DNA of 64,000 nucleotides from Symbiodinium natans (taxonomy: Eukaryota; Sar; Dinophyceae; Suessiales; Symbiodiniaceae), in the NCBI GenBank assembly GCA_905221605.1, contig CAJNDS010000040.1, positions 62,001-126,000 of the forward strand, given 5' to 3'. The translations under genes and the position numbers were made by a program. Below the pieces are notes generated by a model. That model saw only the letters and a list, made by a program, of their open reading frames with translations, was not told the origin of the DNA and did not search any database. Below, in pieces: positions 42,819 through 52,633 of this stretch (its first letter is position 1; the number at the start of each line of letters is the position of its first letter).

Positions 42819-44210
42819 TCAGGACAAAAGTTTAATCGCAGCGGCAGGCCGCTTCAACACGTTTGCATTTCTACATGCTGTCTTCGTCGCTTCCCAGGCC
42901 TCTGCCACCGAGCTATACTTACTCCATGAATGCTGACCCTTGGCTTTCACAGGTTTTTTGATCCAAAAAGCACGACTCCGCATCAAAACATCGATCACCC
43001 CCTGCTCGTTGTCAAGGTGGATGCACCAACTGTGCTTCCCCCTGTGGATCTCCGGGTTCGGCCACGCCTCCTGTGGTAGATCTTCCAAGCTATATCCATG
43101 CCACGTCTTCCTCTCTGCATCCAAAGGGCCCGTTTCACCCTCATCTGCAGACTCATCGGCCTGCAGAACGACGGACTCTGCATCATCTTCAGAGTCGACA
43201 TGCACACACACATCCTTGGCATCGATATCCTCAGCACTGATCGCTGCTGGATCATCACCTGCAGGATCCTGTGCACCATCATCCACCCTGCCCCCCCCAT
43301 CACGGTCATCATCAACAGCTGCAGGTTTGGCTTTCGCCTTCGCTCTCTTCTTGGGCTTATTCTCCTCCAGATACACATTGGGCACCTCACTTTTGAAAGC
43401 TTTTTCAGAACCGAACTGCACCAGGCAAAAGCCCGTCGGACCCGCAACCATACTGGCCTTTTCGACAGACCCATCTGCACGTGCTCGCACATAGTTCTTG
43501 CCATCGAAGTACGGTCGAGATCGGCTGCTGCTGGGGGCAGAGCCGGTGTCAGGGCAAGTGTTCTCGGCATCTGACTCTTGGATCGACATCACATCGCTGC
43601 AGTCACTAGCGACTGCTTCGGGATCTTGCAATCCATATGCAGCAAAAGTTGCTGCAGCAGAGTTGCTCTGTGCAGCATCTTCATCATGAGCAAAAGCATC
43701 ATGAGCAAAAGCACCCTTCTTGGCCTTCGGTGGAGGTGTCGACGATGCAGAACCCGTGCTTAACATCCGTTTCGGACCCTGGTATCGCTCTCGATGCTTC
43801 TGCACCAATCTTGCCAGCTGGGGTAAGCTTTTTGCAAGAGCTACTGCTTTGGCCCTTCTGCCTCACGTACTGCACACAAGCACAGATCTTTCTCGCGACT
43901 TCTTTCAAAACATTTTTCTTCTGGCCCATCATAGGCAAGATCCAGTGCTTCAGCAACGATGCTTTCGTTTGCCCTGCATGTCTCGTCTATGATGTCGGAC
44001 AAAAGCTGTTTCTTGTCTGCCACCAACTCATCTAAGTCTGCTTCAGCTCTTCGGGCTCAAACTTTTTGCAGTTGAGGCGGAAGCATTTCATAAGACCTTC
44101 GCGGATGCTGTGCACTTCGCTCGTGGACTTGGAGCCATGCAAAAGAAAGTTGCTGTGCAACTGCTCGCCTTGGCGATAGAGAAAACTAGGCAATCCCAGA
44201 CACACATCCT
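42819..44210 (-). CDS. Split gene of a dinoflagellate family, C-terminus with KRPAAA
   Basis: Read on the minus strand, an exon near 44205-44060 encodes LPSFLYRQGEQLHSNFLLHG and KSTSEVHSIREGLMKCFRL. A second at about 44040-43870 encodes DKKQLLSDIIDETCRANES. The main exon, from about 43850 to the stop at 42819, encodes QLARLVQKHRERY, an acidic Asp/Glu-rich middle and a C-terminal HSWCIHLDNEQGVIDVLM...KRPAAAIKLLS block (residues not contiguous). Frame changes between these pieces imply short introns or damage. The KRPAAA ending and the arrangement are typical of uncharacterised dinoflagellate proteins. With the 29670-40250 gene it shares strand and lies inside the same inverted repeats, suggesting a common element. 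Confidence 0.5.
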
Positions 44211-44800
44211 AGCCACACATTCTGAACATGTCACATGAAAATCAACATCCCAGACGTACATTCATGAGCATTGCTGAAAAAATGCACTTTCATGCATGGA
44301 CGTGAGCATGCAGTAAGTGTGCATGCTCAAACAGCTGTGCCGTCTCAAGCGATCAACACAAAAAAATCAGTTCTACACAATGCATGCCACGAACATGCAT
44401 GCTAGCTGTTAAGCTTGCATGGCATGCATTGCATACTCGCGCAAGAGTGCATTTTGCAAAACTTTCAAACAGCATGTGAAAACCATTTTTGGCAAGCAAA
44501 ACCAGGCCTTTTCCAAAACATCAAGCAAAAAAAAATCGATGCCTGTTTCCAAAACATAAGCCAAAAATCTAGCTCCTAATTATTAGCAAAAATATCTTCT
44601 AAAAATAAGAAAAGATATGTTGTAAACATAAAGCTTAAGGACATACGTGCTAAAAAAAATTGAACCTCTCGTTAATTAAGGATCAATTCGCTTCTAATTA
44701 GAACATAATTGTGTTAATTAAGGAAATACACCCTATTTAGAGCAACATCGCTCAATTACATGTGATTTTAAGACAGATCACGTTAATCAACGTGTTTTTT
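44211..44800. other. AT-rich right subterminal zone
   Basis: No gene. From 44500 the DNA becomes strongly AT-rich with TTAATTAAGG (44671), GTTAATTAAGGAA (44714), CGTTAATCAACG (44781) and CTAATTAG (44694) words. It mirrors the zone inside the left inverted repeat. GCATGCAT-rich words cluster at 44290-44440. Confidence 0.5.
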
Positions 44801-44832
44801 CTTATTTAACGTGTTTTGGAGTCTCCAGGCGG
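44801..44832 (-). repeat. Right terminal inverted repeat of the candidate large DNA transposon
   Basis: It reads inward on the minus strand as CCGCCTGGAGACTCC, AAAACACG, TTAAATAAG, and matches 29352-29383 at 28 of 32 positions. The outer flank starts CTGTGTTTCTGAG, which does not duplicate the left flank. Confidence 0.6.
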
Positions 44833-44980
44833 CTGTGTTTCTGAGCTTTAGCACTGGCTGGCGTCGGGATCTCGAACGCTAATTGCCTCTAGTCCGGTTT
44901 GAGTGCGTCGGGAAAGCCGGGTGTTGACGTAGCACTGATGCAGTTACTTCCGCCCGTCGATTCGTTGCGAACTTCCAGAT

Positions 44981-45545
44981 GACATTCAAGGCTGTCGATC
45001 TGAGGATCCCTTGACATTTTTGATTGCTTATTGCTCAAGGACCTAGCATTACTGGGGCAAGCATTGTGCTGGCAAAAGATGTGAGAAAGCTAAACCAGGT
45101 AAACTGTGTGGCTTCCAGTATCGCTTGGCTCTGCTGTTGTCTTGTCAGGCTTGTCCAAAGTGGATTCGCCGCCTTGGCGCTGGAACGGGTAACTCGTTGG
45201 ATCCAGACTGTGTGATGACTATGCAGAATGCCGCAATTAATGCTGTTAATAAGGATTGTTGCCACAAGCGACATTGCAAAGTCAAGCTGGCTGGCAAAGC
45301 AGCTGAAGTTGCACAGCTGGCTCTTTGACATTCACCGTCGATCTGGAAGGATCCAACATTTTCGATTGCTTTGTTCTTAGGGACCTAACCATCACTGGGG
45401 CAACCATTGTGCTTTCAAAAGATGCGAGACAGAAGCTAAACTGTATGGTTGAGACTACAGGCGGGTAGACGCTGTTTGGCTCTGCCGCTGTCTCGTCAGG
45501 CTCGTCCGAAGTGGGATTCGTTAACTTGGTGCTGAAGGGGGCAGT
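44981..45545 (+). repeat. Tandemly duplicated exon-like module, unit about 350 bp
   Basis: Copy A (from 44981) and copy B (from 45327) share GACATTCA, GTCGATCTG, GATTGCTT, GGACCTA, ACTGGGGCAA, CATTGTGCT and CTCGTCAGGC-type blocks in the same order. Copy B is open as FTVDLEGSNIFDCFVLRDL then TITGATIVLSKDARQKLNC. Copy A has small indels that break this frame, so it may be a decayed exon. Both look like upstream repeat modules of the membrane protein gene that follows. Confidence 0.6.
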
Positions 45546-48500
45546 TGACATTCTCGAGTGCATCGTCTTGAAGGACATGTTTATCTCGCAGGAAGTCAGA
45601 GTGGAAACGCTCGGGTTAGAGGAGGATGCAGACGCAGACTGTGTGTTTTGTGCAGACAGTGTGTCAGCCAGTGCTACTGATGAGCATTTGCGGCCACATG
45701 TCTTGACATCAAGCGGCTGTTAAGGGGACCAGTTGACTTTTTAACTGCATTTTCCTTTGACGGGAGACCTGACCGTCGCCCGAGGCATTATGGGAGCGTA
45801 CGATGGCACAGCCTCAGGTTGCGTGATTACTGGACAGAATGATGCAACAATTGAGTTCTTAGAAGGCTCAGGCTTGCAGTTTCGGAACGTGATGTTACGT
45901 GGAAGCATAAATTTTGGAAAATGTGGATTTTTCCGAGATGTAAGCATCACAGACCTCACACTTCAGCGAACTCCACACGAAACTTATGAATGCACGGTTA
46001 AAGGCAGCAAGGCTTCGATAAATGCTTCGGTGAAGCATGCGTCACGCGTGGAGTTTGAATCGGTGCGACTGGAACGTGACATCGCTTTCGGAGTCTGCGT
46101 AACAAGCAAAATTTTTGCAGGTTGACGAGGATGGTGACATCCGTTTCAGCGGCTGCAAGTCTGAGAGCTGTTTGTCTGTTGAGGATAATTTCATCCTGTC
46201 AGGCGGCTCCATCACTTTTGGGGACTGCGAGGACAGAGGTATGGAAGCCGCTGGCAATGTCAACCTGAAGAAAGGTGCCAGCATGAGTTTCAAAGGTTGT
46301 GGTAACTTGCAGGTTGACGGCGGAGCCCTTTTTGTCAAAGGCAGTCTAGACGTGGAAGATGAGGCCTCGCTTGAAGCACAGAGTTGTGTGAGCTTCCGCG
46401 GTGCGGGCATCTACTGTGGAGGTCACTGGAGCTTCCCTACCTTTTCGATCAATTTTGCTGCCCCTCATCTTGGGTTTCAGATTCTCCAGGTTTTGGTGCA
46501 AGGCCTGAAGGCAGAAGAGGAGAAAAGAAGGGTGCAGAGTCAACATCGGTGGAAACTGCAGCTTGGAAAAGTTCAATGCTTTGAAACAAGTGTTTTTAAA
46601 AGCCTCTGACAGTGCCGTTTGGACAGACATCAACTGCAGGACGAGACGAGTTCAACCGTGGTGTTGATTCGTTAAGGTTGCGCGCGACGCCCAAGCCAAG
46701 CCACTTGAAAATTGCAAAGTGTATTACCAGAATGTGAATAAGTGCGAGCGAAGCGAGCGAAACACCAGAGTAAATTCAACAAATTTAACTGATCAAGTGT
46801 TGATTTTGAGGGTTTTTTCAACATTTTGGAAGACTTCAGAAATTTTGAAAATTCGTTGAATGGTGCTGAATCCAGGGAAGAATTGCAACACGCAACCAAA
46901 AACGAAAGACAAAGAATTGAGGGCAGCCAGTCTGAAAGAAAGCAGAGTTTCTTCTGCTTCATCTTCTGTCTAATTTCAGTGTGCCTTGAATTTCTGTTTG
47001 GCCATTTTGCAATCGAAGCTTTGTTAAAAAAAATCGAATGGAATGGAAATTAAGGCTGGGCGACTCTTAAGTCGTTCTGGTCATGAATGAGAAGAGGTCA
47101 GTGTGATTGTTGTTTTCAATGTTAGCAAGAACTGCAAAAACATCGGTCTTTCTTTTTGAACTTTGGAGAAACAAGAAAACACTGGAAAAGAAGCTAGAGT
47201 CGTGAAACTTAGAAAACTTTCTTCAAATTCAGCAGCAGACTTATGCACAGCAACACTTTTTTGTTTTTTTAGTTCAAATTGCCTTTGCCCTTGGTTAAGT
47301 TGCAAGCTTTGGAAAGAGAGAGTTTCGAGAAACCGCCCTGAACCAAAAACACAAACAGATCGTTCAGCAAGTGTTTTGGTGAGTGCTGTCAGCCCGGTAA
47401 GCTGTCGATTGACCAGGAAGACAGTGAAAAAAATTGCAATCGGAACTTAAGATATCCATAAGAATGTGCATTTTTTGGTTTCGGCTGTTTTTCGAAGTGT
47501 GCATGTGCAAGAGTGTTGTGGATATGTGTGTGTGTGTGTGTGTGTGTGTGTCAGCATTTGTGGTTGCAAAGTGGGTTGGTTTGCGGGTGCATGTCTTTGG
47601 CTTCAGTGTGCAAGGAAAGTGTCAGTGTGTGGCAGTGTGTGGAAGGGTGGTAACGCATGGAGTCTCAGAAGTGACACCAAACAAAAAAAACAGTGACCTT
47701 GCAGTGGTGTCTGTGTGTGTTTACCTCGTTGTTTTATTGTGAATGGGTGTGGTGTGTTGTGGTTTTCGGCGTGTCTGGCAGAGAGTCGTGTGTGTCATGG
47801 AGTGTGGTGTGTTATTATGTGGGTGCAAATGGCTTTAGCTGGGTTCTGCTGGCTGTTCAAGTGTGGAAGTGTGCGGGTGGTAAAAGGTGTGTGGATTTGG
47901 AGACACAAAAAGACGGCAAGAAATTAACTCCAAAAGGTAGGGAAGCCAAAGTGACCTCCACAGTGCGAGAAAGATTGCACGCGAACAATGCAAGAGTGCT
48001 TTGTCGTGAATGCCAGCTAAAGACAAGTTTAGCAAAGCCAAGAACACGCGTATCAACGGCGTTTTTTGTTTTCTTGAGTGTTGATGCAAACAGTATTGAA
48101 TAGAAAAAATCTTGTTTGTCTGTGAGTTGATTTTAATTATTATTGAACTCAAAGGGGTTCCAAAAGCAGCTCAATTCTGGGCACTGAAAACGGGCCCTAG
48201 ATTTTGGATTTCCTGTGTGAACATACAAGGCCACCCAGGTTGGAGCCTCAAATTGGAACCCAAGTTTAGGAGCCATTTTTGGGCCCAGTTGCGGCGTTTT
48301 TTTCACACACGGGAAGCCAGATCTGGCTTTCACAGCTCCTCGTTGCAAGTAAAACAAATAAGCCTCTCAGTCGGTTCCAGTCTAAGTCTTGTGTCAGTCT
48401 TCCCCCAAAATTAGAACAGCAGGCAGCAAGGCGGCAAAGTGTGAACTTGTTTGGAACCGGAACTTTCTCTAACTGTGGAGGTCACTGGAGCTTCCCTACC

Positions 48501-51500
48501 TTTTCGATCAATTTTGCTGCCCCTCATCTTGGGTTTCAGATTCTCCAGGTTTTGGTGCAAGGCCTGAAGGCAGAAGAGGAGAAAAGAAGGGTGCAGAGTC
48601 AACATCGGTGGAAACTGCAGCTTGGAAAAGTTCAATGCTTTGAAACAAGTGTTTTTAAAAGCCTCTGACAGTGCCGTTTGGACAGACATCAACTGCAGGA
48701 CGAGACGAGTTCAACCGTGGTGTTGATTCGTTAAGGTTGCGCGCGACGCCCAAGCCAAGCCACTTGAAAATTGCAAAGTGTATTACCAGAATGTGAATAA
48801 GTGCGAGCGAAGCGAGCGAAACACCAGAGTAAATTCAACAAATTTAACTGATCAAGTGTTGATTTTGAGGGTTTTTTCAACATTTTGGAAGACTTCAGAA
48901 ATTTTGAAAATTCGTTGAATGGTGCTGAATCCAGGGAAGAATTGCAACACGCAACCAAAAACGAAAGACAAAGAATTGAGGGCAGCCAGTCTGAAAGAAA
49001 GCAGAGTTTCTTCTGCTTCATCTTCTGTCTAATTTCAGTGTGCCTTGAATTTCTGTTTGGCCATTTTGCAATCGAAGCTTTGTTAAAAAAAATCGAATGG
49101 AATGGAAATTAAGGCTGGGCGACTCTTAAGTCGTTCTGGTCATGAATGAGAAGAGGTCAGTGTGATTGTTGTTTTCAATGTTAGCAAGAACTGCAAAAAC
49201 ATCGGTCTTTCTTTTTGAACTTTGGAGAAACAAGAAAACACTGGAAAAGAAGCTAGAGTCGTGAAACTTAGAAAACTTTCTTCAAATTCAGCAGCAGACT
49301 TATGCACAGCAACACTTTTTTTGTTTTTTTTAGTTCAAATTGCCTTTGCCCTTGGTTAAGTTGCAAGCTTTGGAAAGAGAGAGTTTCGAGAAACCGCCCT
49401 GAACCAAAAACACAAACAGATCGTTCAGCAAGTGTTTTGGTGAGTGCTGTCAGCCCGGTAAGCTGTCGATTGACCAGAAAGACAGTGAAAAAAATTGCAA
49501 TCGGAACTTAGATATCCATAAGAATGTGCATTTTTTGGTTTCGGCTGATATGTGTGTGTGTGTGTGTGTCAGCATTTGTGGTTGCAAAGTGGGTTGGTTT
49601 GCGGGTGCATGTCTTTGGCTTCAGTGTGCAAGGAAAGTGTCAGTGTGTGGCAGTGTGTGGAAGGGTGGTAACGCATGGAGTCTCAGAAGTGACACCAAAC
49701 AAAAAAAACAGTGACCTTGCAGTGGTGTCTGTGTGTTTACCTCGTTGTTTTATTGTGAATGGGTGTGGTGTGTTGTGGTTTTCGGCGTGTCTGGCAGAGA
49801 GTCGTGTGTGTCATGGAGTGTGGTGTGTTATTATGTGGGTGCAAATGGCTTTAGCTGGGTTCTGCTGGCTGTTCAAGTGTGGAAGTGTGCGGGTGGTAAA
49901 AGGTGTGTGGATTTGGAGACACAAAAAGACGGCAAGAAATTAACTCCAAAAGGTAGGGAAGCCAAAGTGACCTCCACAGTATGCCGAGTATCAGCAGTTA
50001 CGGACGGCTGAAGTTCATTGACTGCTGGGCGGAGGACGCAGGTGGCGCCTTCGTGTCCATAGGTCCTGCAGATCTGATGGGGGATGTCTTGATTAGAAAT
50101 ACAAGCAGCAACAATCGTGGCGCTTGCAGCCTGAACAGCGGAGGCGCGGTTGCGGATGCGTCTGTGCGAGCATGTGCAGTTCCTAATGTTCCTAGCTTCT
50201 TGGCGTTGTGGCTGCAGGATCCTTCGATGGTGCCGACATCCGGTTCGAAAGCCTCAGCGGAACTGCAAAGCCGACCCTAGGTCCAGCTGCAATAGACTCT
50301 ATCTCAGATCATCTGCTGACGATCAAGGCCACAGCTGAATCTGTGTATTTTCCCACATCCTTCCCACTAAAGACCGCCAGTTCATGGTCAATGTTGAGGG
50401 TTACATCTGCTCGGGGTTCGTGGCACTTGCAAGTTTGCTGACCCTTTCTCTCTCTGCGTGCATGGGCTGCATCCTGGAAGGATGTGTCTTTTGGACAGCA
50501 CGTGAGTGTGACGGGCACCATCGTGAAGACGAAAGGCCCGCTGGAAGTTGAAGGGGTATGCTTCACCGCAGATGCACAACAATACCACTTCATTGCGATG
50601 GAGAGGCTGGTGCTGAAGGATGTGGACTGTGACAGCGTGGAATCCTGCATCTTTGAACTAATCTCCCCGAATGCGGAGGCGGCGTACGGGTCAATTCCGT
50701 GCAGACGTGGCTGGGGCAAACCACCATCGACCACAGAGTCTCAGATCGCAGGATGTGCCCAGTGCCAGCCAGGTCGTGTCCAGCTTCAGCATGAGGTTAT
50801 TTCTGAATGCCAGGAGTGTCCCCAGAGGTCCATTGAGTGCCTTCCTGACAGACTGACTGTTCGTGAAGGCTTCCATGCAGTAGAGAGTGCTAAGGTGTTC
50901 ACATGCCCCAATCCCGAAGCATGTGGGGGAGGCACGTTGCCCTCCGACAACCTGTCAATGTGTGAGGACGGGTATGTAGGCGAGGGCTGTGCCCAGTGCG
51001 CAGAGCGCTATGCTCCCTCGGACGCCAGCGTCTTGGTCTGCGTGCAGTGCGCCGAGTCGTCGGTGGCCCGGGCGCTGCAGGTGCTGGCCTGGCTGGGAAA
51101 ATCCGCTCTGGTCTTCGGCGTCGCGGCCAAGAGCGTGCTCGGAAGCACCGGGACTGCCAAAGCCAGCAGCATCTATCTGAATCAGCTGCTGAGCTTCTCC
51201 ACTGTGGCCAGCACGGTCATGTCGGCGATGTTACAGACGCCTGCTGCTCAAGAACTGCAAGAGGGAGTCGCCCGCTTCCTTTTCCAGGCCGCAAGCCTGG
51301 TCATGGATGTCGGCTCCGGCCAGGCCGTGGGTGGGGGAGGGCAGTCCGTGCAGTGTATCCTAAAGTACAGCGGCCTGCAGCCAAGTGTTTGGAAAGGCCA
51401 GGTGGCCTTTGCTGCAGTGGTCGCAACGTTGACAGCCTTGCTGGCGGCAGCCAAAGGCCCCCGAGTTGCAGCCCTGGTCAGCATCAATTGTTTTTTTCCG

Positions 51501-52633
51501 GCTTTCCTGGGCCACTTCGGTCGGCAGCTGGTGTGCTTCCGCCTGGGCCAGACGGAGGGCCTGGAGGGGTTGGATTGCCCGCATGTGCCAAGCTTTCCCG
51601 GCGGCTTTGCTTTGGTGGTTGCCATCACAGTCCTCACCGCCGCGGTGATTTTGCGGGGTTGGTGGAGCCTCTATGGCGGGGTGGCAGTGGAAGAGGCCAA
51701 GAAGGAAGAGGCTTATGCCAAATGGGAGACCGAGAGGTTGCTGAGGAAGACCGCCTTCACCCTCCTTGCTGCCATGCTGCCGGTCTCGGCTTCCCCATCT
51801 CTGCAGATGTCCTCCCTGGGCCTCTTGCTGCTGACCTCCCTCGTCATGTATATGCTCTGCCTACCATACAAGAATGAAAGGCTGGCAGTTTGCGTGTGTG
51901 TCTGTGTGTGCAACTCTTTGAAGAGGCGTCATTGCGTCTTTCATGTCCCGTATCTCCACACTTGCCAAGTCGCTTCGTGACGAGACAATTCGGAGGGCTT
52001 GTTTATTCTAAGCAAGCTTGTTTGGCATCAGCACCCTAAACTCTAAACCCTAAACCCTGAACCGTAAACCTTTTTGTTTGTTGTGGCAGTGGCTGCAGTG
52101 CCCTGCTCAGGTGGAACCGGGCCGAGGTTGCATTGCTGACGGTATCTTTGGCAATGATCTTTGCTGTCGTGGCTCTTCTCGCCCGCGACCTCCATTGGGG
52201 TCAGAGCGACGTCGTCCAGGTGATTATGATCCTTTTTGTCACCATCATTGCAGCCGGGATGTGCGGATTCCTGGCTTTTCTCACCCTCCGCAACCTGCTG
52301 GAGCACTCTGCTGCCTTACCGACGTCCAGTTCGGGACGTCGTTGTTCCGGAGTCCCTCCGCCACCGAAGCCGCGAGGGTCTTCGGCTGCGCTGTCACAGA
52401 TCCAATTCCCTGCAGCACAGGGGCCGGTACAGACAGCGTGGAAGCCTGGTGACCTGCCGCCAGGGATTCATTTGTCCCATGCGCTCAAACCTCCAGCCAC
52501 GTTGCCCGAATATCCTCCTGGCATCGCAGTCCCCGCCGCTGCGCACACGCCCCCAGCCACGTTGCCCGAATACCTCGCAACACCTGCCACTCTTGCAAGC
52601 AGGCCAGGATCTGGAGCTCAGGTGCCCCTTTGA
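45325..52633 (+). CDS. Large split gene: repeat-rich, Cys-rich, polytopic membrane protein
   Basis: Exon-like blocks at about 45330-45465, 45525-45720, 45757-46098, 46121-46415, 49981-50160, 50217-50440, 50481-51880 and 52111-52633 read in one direction. The N-terminal two-thirds is made of short repeats (SGGSITFGDC, GGALFVKGS, GRLKFIDCWAEDAGGAF) resembling the FxN/GGA repeats of chlamydial Pmp-type beta-helix adhesins. A cysteine-rich stretch with CAQCQPGR, CQECP and CAQCAERY follows, then about eight hydrophobic segments and a Pro-rich tail. Such layouts occur in large dinoflagellate surface proteins. A cell-surface sensing or adhesion role is inference. The 5' end and several junctions are unresolved, and it could be partly decayed. 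Confidence 0.65.
45757..46098 (+). CDS. Exon: extracellular repeat block
   Basis: Open frame with GDLTVARGIMGAYDGT, GSGLQFRNVMLRGSINFGKC and SRVEFESVRLERDIAFGVC. Each contains a strand-like V/I-x-F-x-x-V-x-L-R pattern shared with the modules upstream. The first residues before GDLTV are probably intronic. Confidence 0.55.
46121..46415 (+). CDS. Exon: Pmp-like GGA/GGS repeat block
   Basis: Follows ATTTTTGCAG. Encodes VDEDGDIRFSGCKSESCLSV, SGGSITFGDCEDRGMEAAGN and NLQVDGGALFVKGSLDV. The frame runs directly into the first 1.5-kb inverted-repeat element at 46413. Confidence 0.65.
46413..47964 (+). mobile_element. 1.5-kb inverted-repeat element, copy 1 (introner-like candidate)
   Basis: 1552 bp with 33-bp terminal inverted repeats identical at 30 of 33 positions: ACTGTGGAGGTCACT, three differing bases, GCTTCCCTACCTTTT. 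The left end supplies GT (46416) and the right end supplies CCACAG (47963), so the element itself could be removed as a GT-AG intron. It contains a TG microsatellite (47523-47551) and a 75-codon frame (46826-47053) but no transposase, so it would be non-autonomous. It interrupts the membrane protein gene right after a coding block. Confidence 0.75.
47965..48471 (+). other. Spacer between the two 1.5-kb elements
   Basis: 507 bp not present in either element. It may hold a small exon near its end (VNLFGTGTFSN, 48440-48473), which resembles the surrounding protein repeats, but this is weak. Otherwise no feature. Confidence 0.35.
48472..49980 (+). mobile_element. 1.5-kb inverted-repeat element, copy 2 (introner-like candidate)
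   Basis: 1509 bp, nearly identical to copy 1 over its whole length. The main differences are a deletion of about 33 bp near 49547 (the CGAAGTGTGCATGTGC segment of copy 1 is missing) and a shorter TG run. It has the same 33-bp terminal inverted repeats. The flanks of the two copies are unrelated, which favours two insertions over simple tandem duplication. Confidence 0.75.
49981..50160 (+). CDS. Exon: extracellular repeat block after the elements
   Basis: Encodes SYGRLKFIDCWAEDAGGAFV, DVLIRNTSSNNRGACSLNSG and GA. It follows element copy 2 directly. All AG acceptors near 49979-50000 leave one base before the next codon, so the upstream exon should end after a second codon position. I could not find such a donor in the 46121-46415 exon, so an extra exon or frame damage is likely. 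Confidence 0.5.
50217..50440 (+). CDS. Exon: short repeat block
   Basis: Follows GTTGTGGCTGCAG. Encodes GSFDGADIRFESLSG and TIKATAESVYFPTSFPLK. Its end is before the stop at 50441; the following exon starts after CTGGAAG at 50480. Confidence 0.5.
50481..51880 (+). CDS. Exon: Cys-rich region and transmembrane segments
   Basis: About 466 codons starting DVSFGQHVSVTG after an AG acceptor. A cysteine-rich, EGF/GCC2-like part (CAQCQPGR, CQECPQRSIECLP, CEDGYVGEGCAQCAERY) is followed by hydrophobic segments around VLAWLGKSALVFGVAAKSV, VAFAAVVATLTALLAAA, GFALVVAITVLTAAVIL and LGLLLLTSLVMYMLCLPY. It ends ...YKNE plus AG and is followed by a GC donor. Confidence 0.8.
51881..52110 (+). other. GC-AG intron containing telomere-like repeats
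   Basis: The intron begins GCTGGCAG and ends CTGCTCAG. Splicing it joins LPYKNE to RWNRAEVALLTV in frame, between two transmembrane-rich blocks. GC donors are characteristic of dinoflagellate introns. CCCTAAACCC words at 52028-52065 lie inside the intron. Confidence 0.75.
52111..52633 (+). CDS. Last exon: two transmembrane helices and Pro-rich tail
   Basis: Begins within the codon completing R, then WNRAEVALLTVSLAMIFAVV. Two hydrophobic helices are followed by LTLRNLLEHS and a cytoplasmic-looking tail with three LPEY motifs (PPATLPEYPP, PPATLPEYLA). The stop is at 52631. Confidence 0.75.

Larger units (their letters stand above)
29352..44832 (-). mobile_element. Candidate large inverted-repeat DNA transposon carrying two split genes
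   Basis: The segment is bounded by 32-bp inverted repeats (28/32 identical) with AT-rich subterminal zones on both sides. Both enclosed genes (29670-40250 and 42819-44210) lie on the minus strand; one ends about 290 bp from the left end and the other begins about 600 bp from the right end. Removing the copia insertion with one target copy leaves about 8.5 kb. This layout fits class II transposons. Against it: the target-site duplication is not visible, the interior has a foldback and telomere-like arrays (40464-42050), and only one copy is in the window. It could instead be two unrelated insertions of one short inverted-repeat element. Confidence 0.4.

Noticed and set aside
42172..42936. Plus-strand frames of 107-133 codons
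   Set aside because: No domain, AAACCC words inside, and no codon or splice support; they overlap the 3' end of the minus-strand gene.
46826..47053. 75-codon frame (also 48885-49112) as a transposase of the 1.5-kb element
   Set aside because: Too short, low-complexity helical sequence with no catalytic motif; its conservation between the copies follows from their recent common origin.
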